Assembly (NCBI GenBank): GCA_003476595.1
Contig: DMTU01000077.1
Span: 11,454 to 16,808 of the forward strand
Reading direction: 5' to 3'
DNA length: 5,355 bases
Origin: Acidimicrobiaceae bacterium
GTDB lineage: Bacteria > Actinomycetota > Acidimicrobiia > Acidimicrobiales > Salinilacustritrichaceae
Shown here: in pieces, positions 4,982 to 5,355 of the stretch
Layout: the number at the start of each line of letters is the position of its first letter
Numbering within the stretch: position 1 is the stretch's first letter
The notes under the pieces: generated by a model
What the model was told of the DNA's origin: nothing
Databases searched by the model: none
The model's input: only the letters and a program-made list of their open reading frames with translations
Made by a program: the position numbers and the translations under genes

Positions 4982-4989
4982 GAACGGAG
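4982..4989 (+). promoter_or_regulatory. Shine-Dalgarno of the second exported-protein gene, with possible anti-SD
   Basis: GGAG at 4986-4989 lies 5 nt before ATG 4995. GAACGGA (4982-4988) is perfectly complementary over 7 bp to TCCGTTC at 4936-4942 in the leader. That pairing would hide the ribosome binding site and is incompatible with the inner part of the 4925-4974 hairpin. A local GAAC-GGA-GTTC mini-hairpin (4982-4992) is also possible. Confidence 0.5.
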
Positions 4990-4994
4990 TTCAC

Positions 4995-5355
4995 ATGCAG
5001 TCCAAGACCACCCGAGGCGTCCGTCGCCTCCTCGTGTCGACCGGCGTGATCAGCCTCGTGCTCTCCGTCGCCGCCCCCGCCGCCCTGGCCGACAAGCCGG
5101 AGGGCACGCCGGGCAACGGCCCCAAGAACCAGATCGAGCCGACCGGACCCATCGGCTCGGATGCCGACAACGTCGAGATCTGCCACCACAACAACGGCAA
5201 CGGCGGCGTGGTGATCAACCCCAACGGGAACTCGGTCAACCGGGGCAAGGCCCACGGCAGCGACCACCACGGCGACGATCCCGGGGCCTGTCCTGCCGAT
5301 GAGCCGCCGAGTGGCAGCACGCCCGACAACACCGATGACGGCAACAACACCGGTG
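4995..5355 (+). CDS. Exported protein with ICH-motif domain, N-terminal part (gene cut by window edge)
   Basis: 120 codons are in the window with no stop. The signal peptide is clear: basic KTTRGVRR at 4-11, hydrophobic 12-31, likely cut ALA32|D33. The mature start is Gly/Pro/Asn-rich. A small domain at 62-99 begins ICHHNNG, continues GGVVINPNGN, and ends with H87, H91, H92, GDD (93-95) and Cys99. This is a shorter variant of the ICH domain in the preceding gene (ICH, then His-rich GH...H, then DD), with Cys63 and Cys99 bracketing it. From residue 102 a low-complexity linker rich in Asp, Asn, Thr, Gly and Pro begins, as in wall-anchored proteins; whether it ends in a sortase signal cannot be seen. 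Start chosen from GGAG 5 nt upstream and the intact signal peptide. Probably functionally linked to the 3484-4626 gene, but separately transcribed after a terminator. Confidence 0.85.
   Translation, partial: MQSKTTRGVRRLLVSTGVISLVLSVAAPAALADKPEGTPGNGPKNQIEPTGPIGSDADNVEICHHNNGNGGVVINPNGNSVNRGKAHGSDHHGDDPGACPADEPPSGSTPDNTDDGNNTG

Larger units (their letters stand above)
4627..4994 (+). other. Intergenic region before the second exported-protein gene
   Basis: A stretch of 368 bp without a credible gene. In order it holds the 4648-4679 terminator, a TTGACA element with an adjoining palindrome (4768-4791), a tandem CGCTGA repeat (4793-4798, 4800-4805), an imperfect inverted repeat AGTGA/TCACT (about 4808-4825), and a strongly self-complementary leader (4866-4974) ending at the ribosome binding site. 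The length and structure suggest a long regulated 5' region. Confidence 0.65.

Noticed and set aside
4866..4994. Known ydaO-type (c-di-AMP) or GEMM-I (c-di-GMP) riboswitch
   Set aside because: A GGGGTGAA stretch recalls part of the ydaO consensus, but the other conserved blocks (such as the CAGCTAACC segment) are absent, and the GEMM-I core (GGACGCAAAGCC) is not present.

Overview
This is a very GC-rich window with strongly GC-biased third codon positions. It is bacterial and almost certainly actinobacterial. An LPXTG-type surface protein, a secreted relative and the mycobacterial-style second DNA-wrapping motif in GyrA all fit that. I lean towards class Acidimicrobiia (Iamia/Ilumatobacter-like) from the GyrA and surface-protein style, but the sequence alone does not prove it.

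Left half, minus strand (3036 down to 1): gyrA (DNA gyrase subunit A, 826 aa, GTG start with a good Shine-Dalgarno) is complete. It is followed 48 nt later by a small TadE/TadG-like membrane-anchored protein of 111 aa, and then by the start of a membrane protein cut by the window edge. These three probably form one transcription unit. gyrB is not the neighbour upstream of gyrA, unlike the usual gyrB-gyrA order.

Middle (3037-3483): a 447-bp divergent, apparently non-coding region. It holds a likely gyrA promoter (-10 TAGAAT) whose start-site region sits on a perfect 7-bp inverted repeat (GAATCAC-N6-GTGATTC), a hairpin in the gyrA leader, and a nested hairpin just ahead of the divergent gene.

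Right half, plus strand: a complete gene (3484-4626) for an exported, extremely acidic, lysine-free, LPRTG-anchored cell-wall protein. It has two cysteine-bracketed domains joined by Asp/Glu repeats. A perfect 14-bp-stem terminator follows. A 368-bp spacer then carries a TTGACA element beside a perfect palindrome and a highly foldable leader whose helices are mutually exclusive, one of them covering the ribosome binding site. It ends in the start (4995 onward, cut by the window edge) of a second exported protein with a variant of the same 'ICH...H...HGDD' domain. The pair looks like an envelope/surface module. Its function is unknown, and no sortase is visible here.

The most interesting items are the structured leader before the second surface gene, the palindrome on the gyrA start site, the lysine-free polyanionic anchored protein, and glycine at the quinolone-contact position of GyrA.
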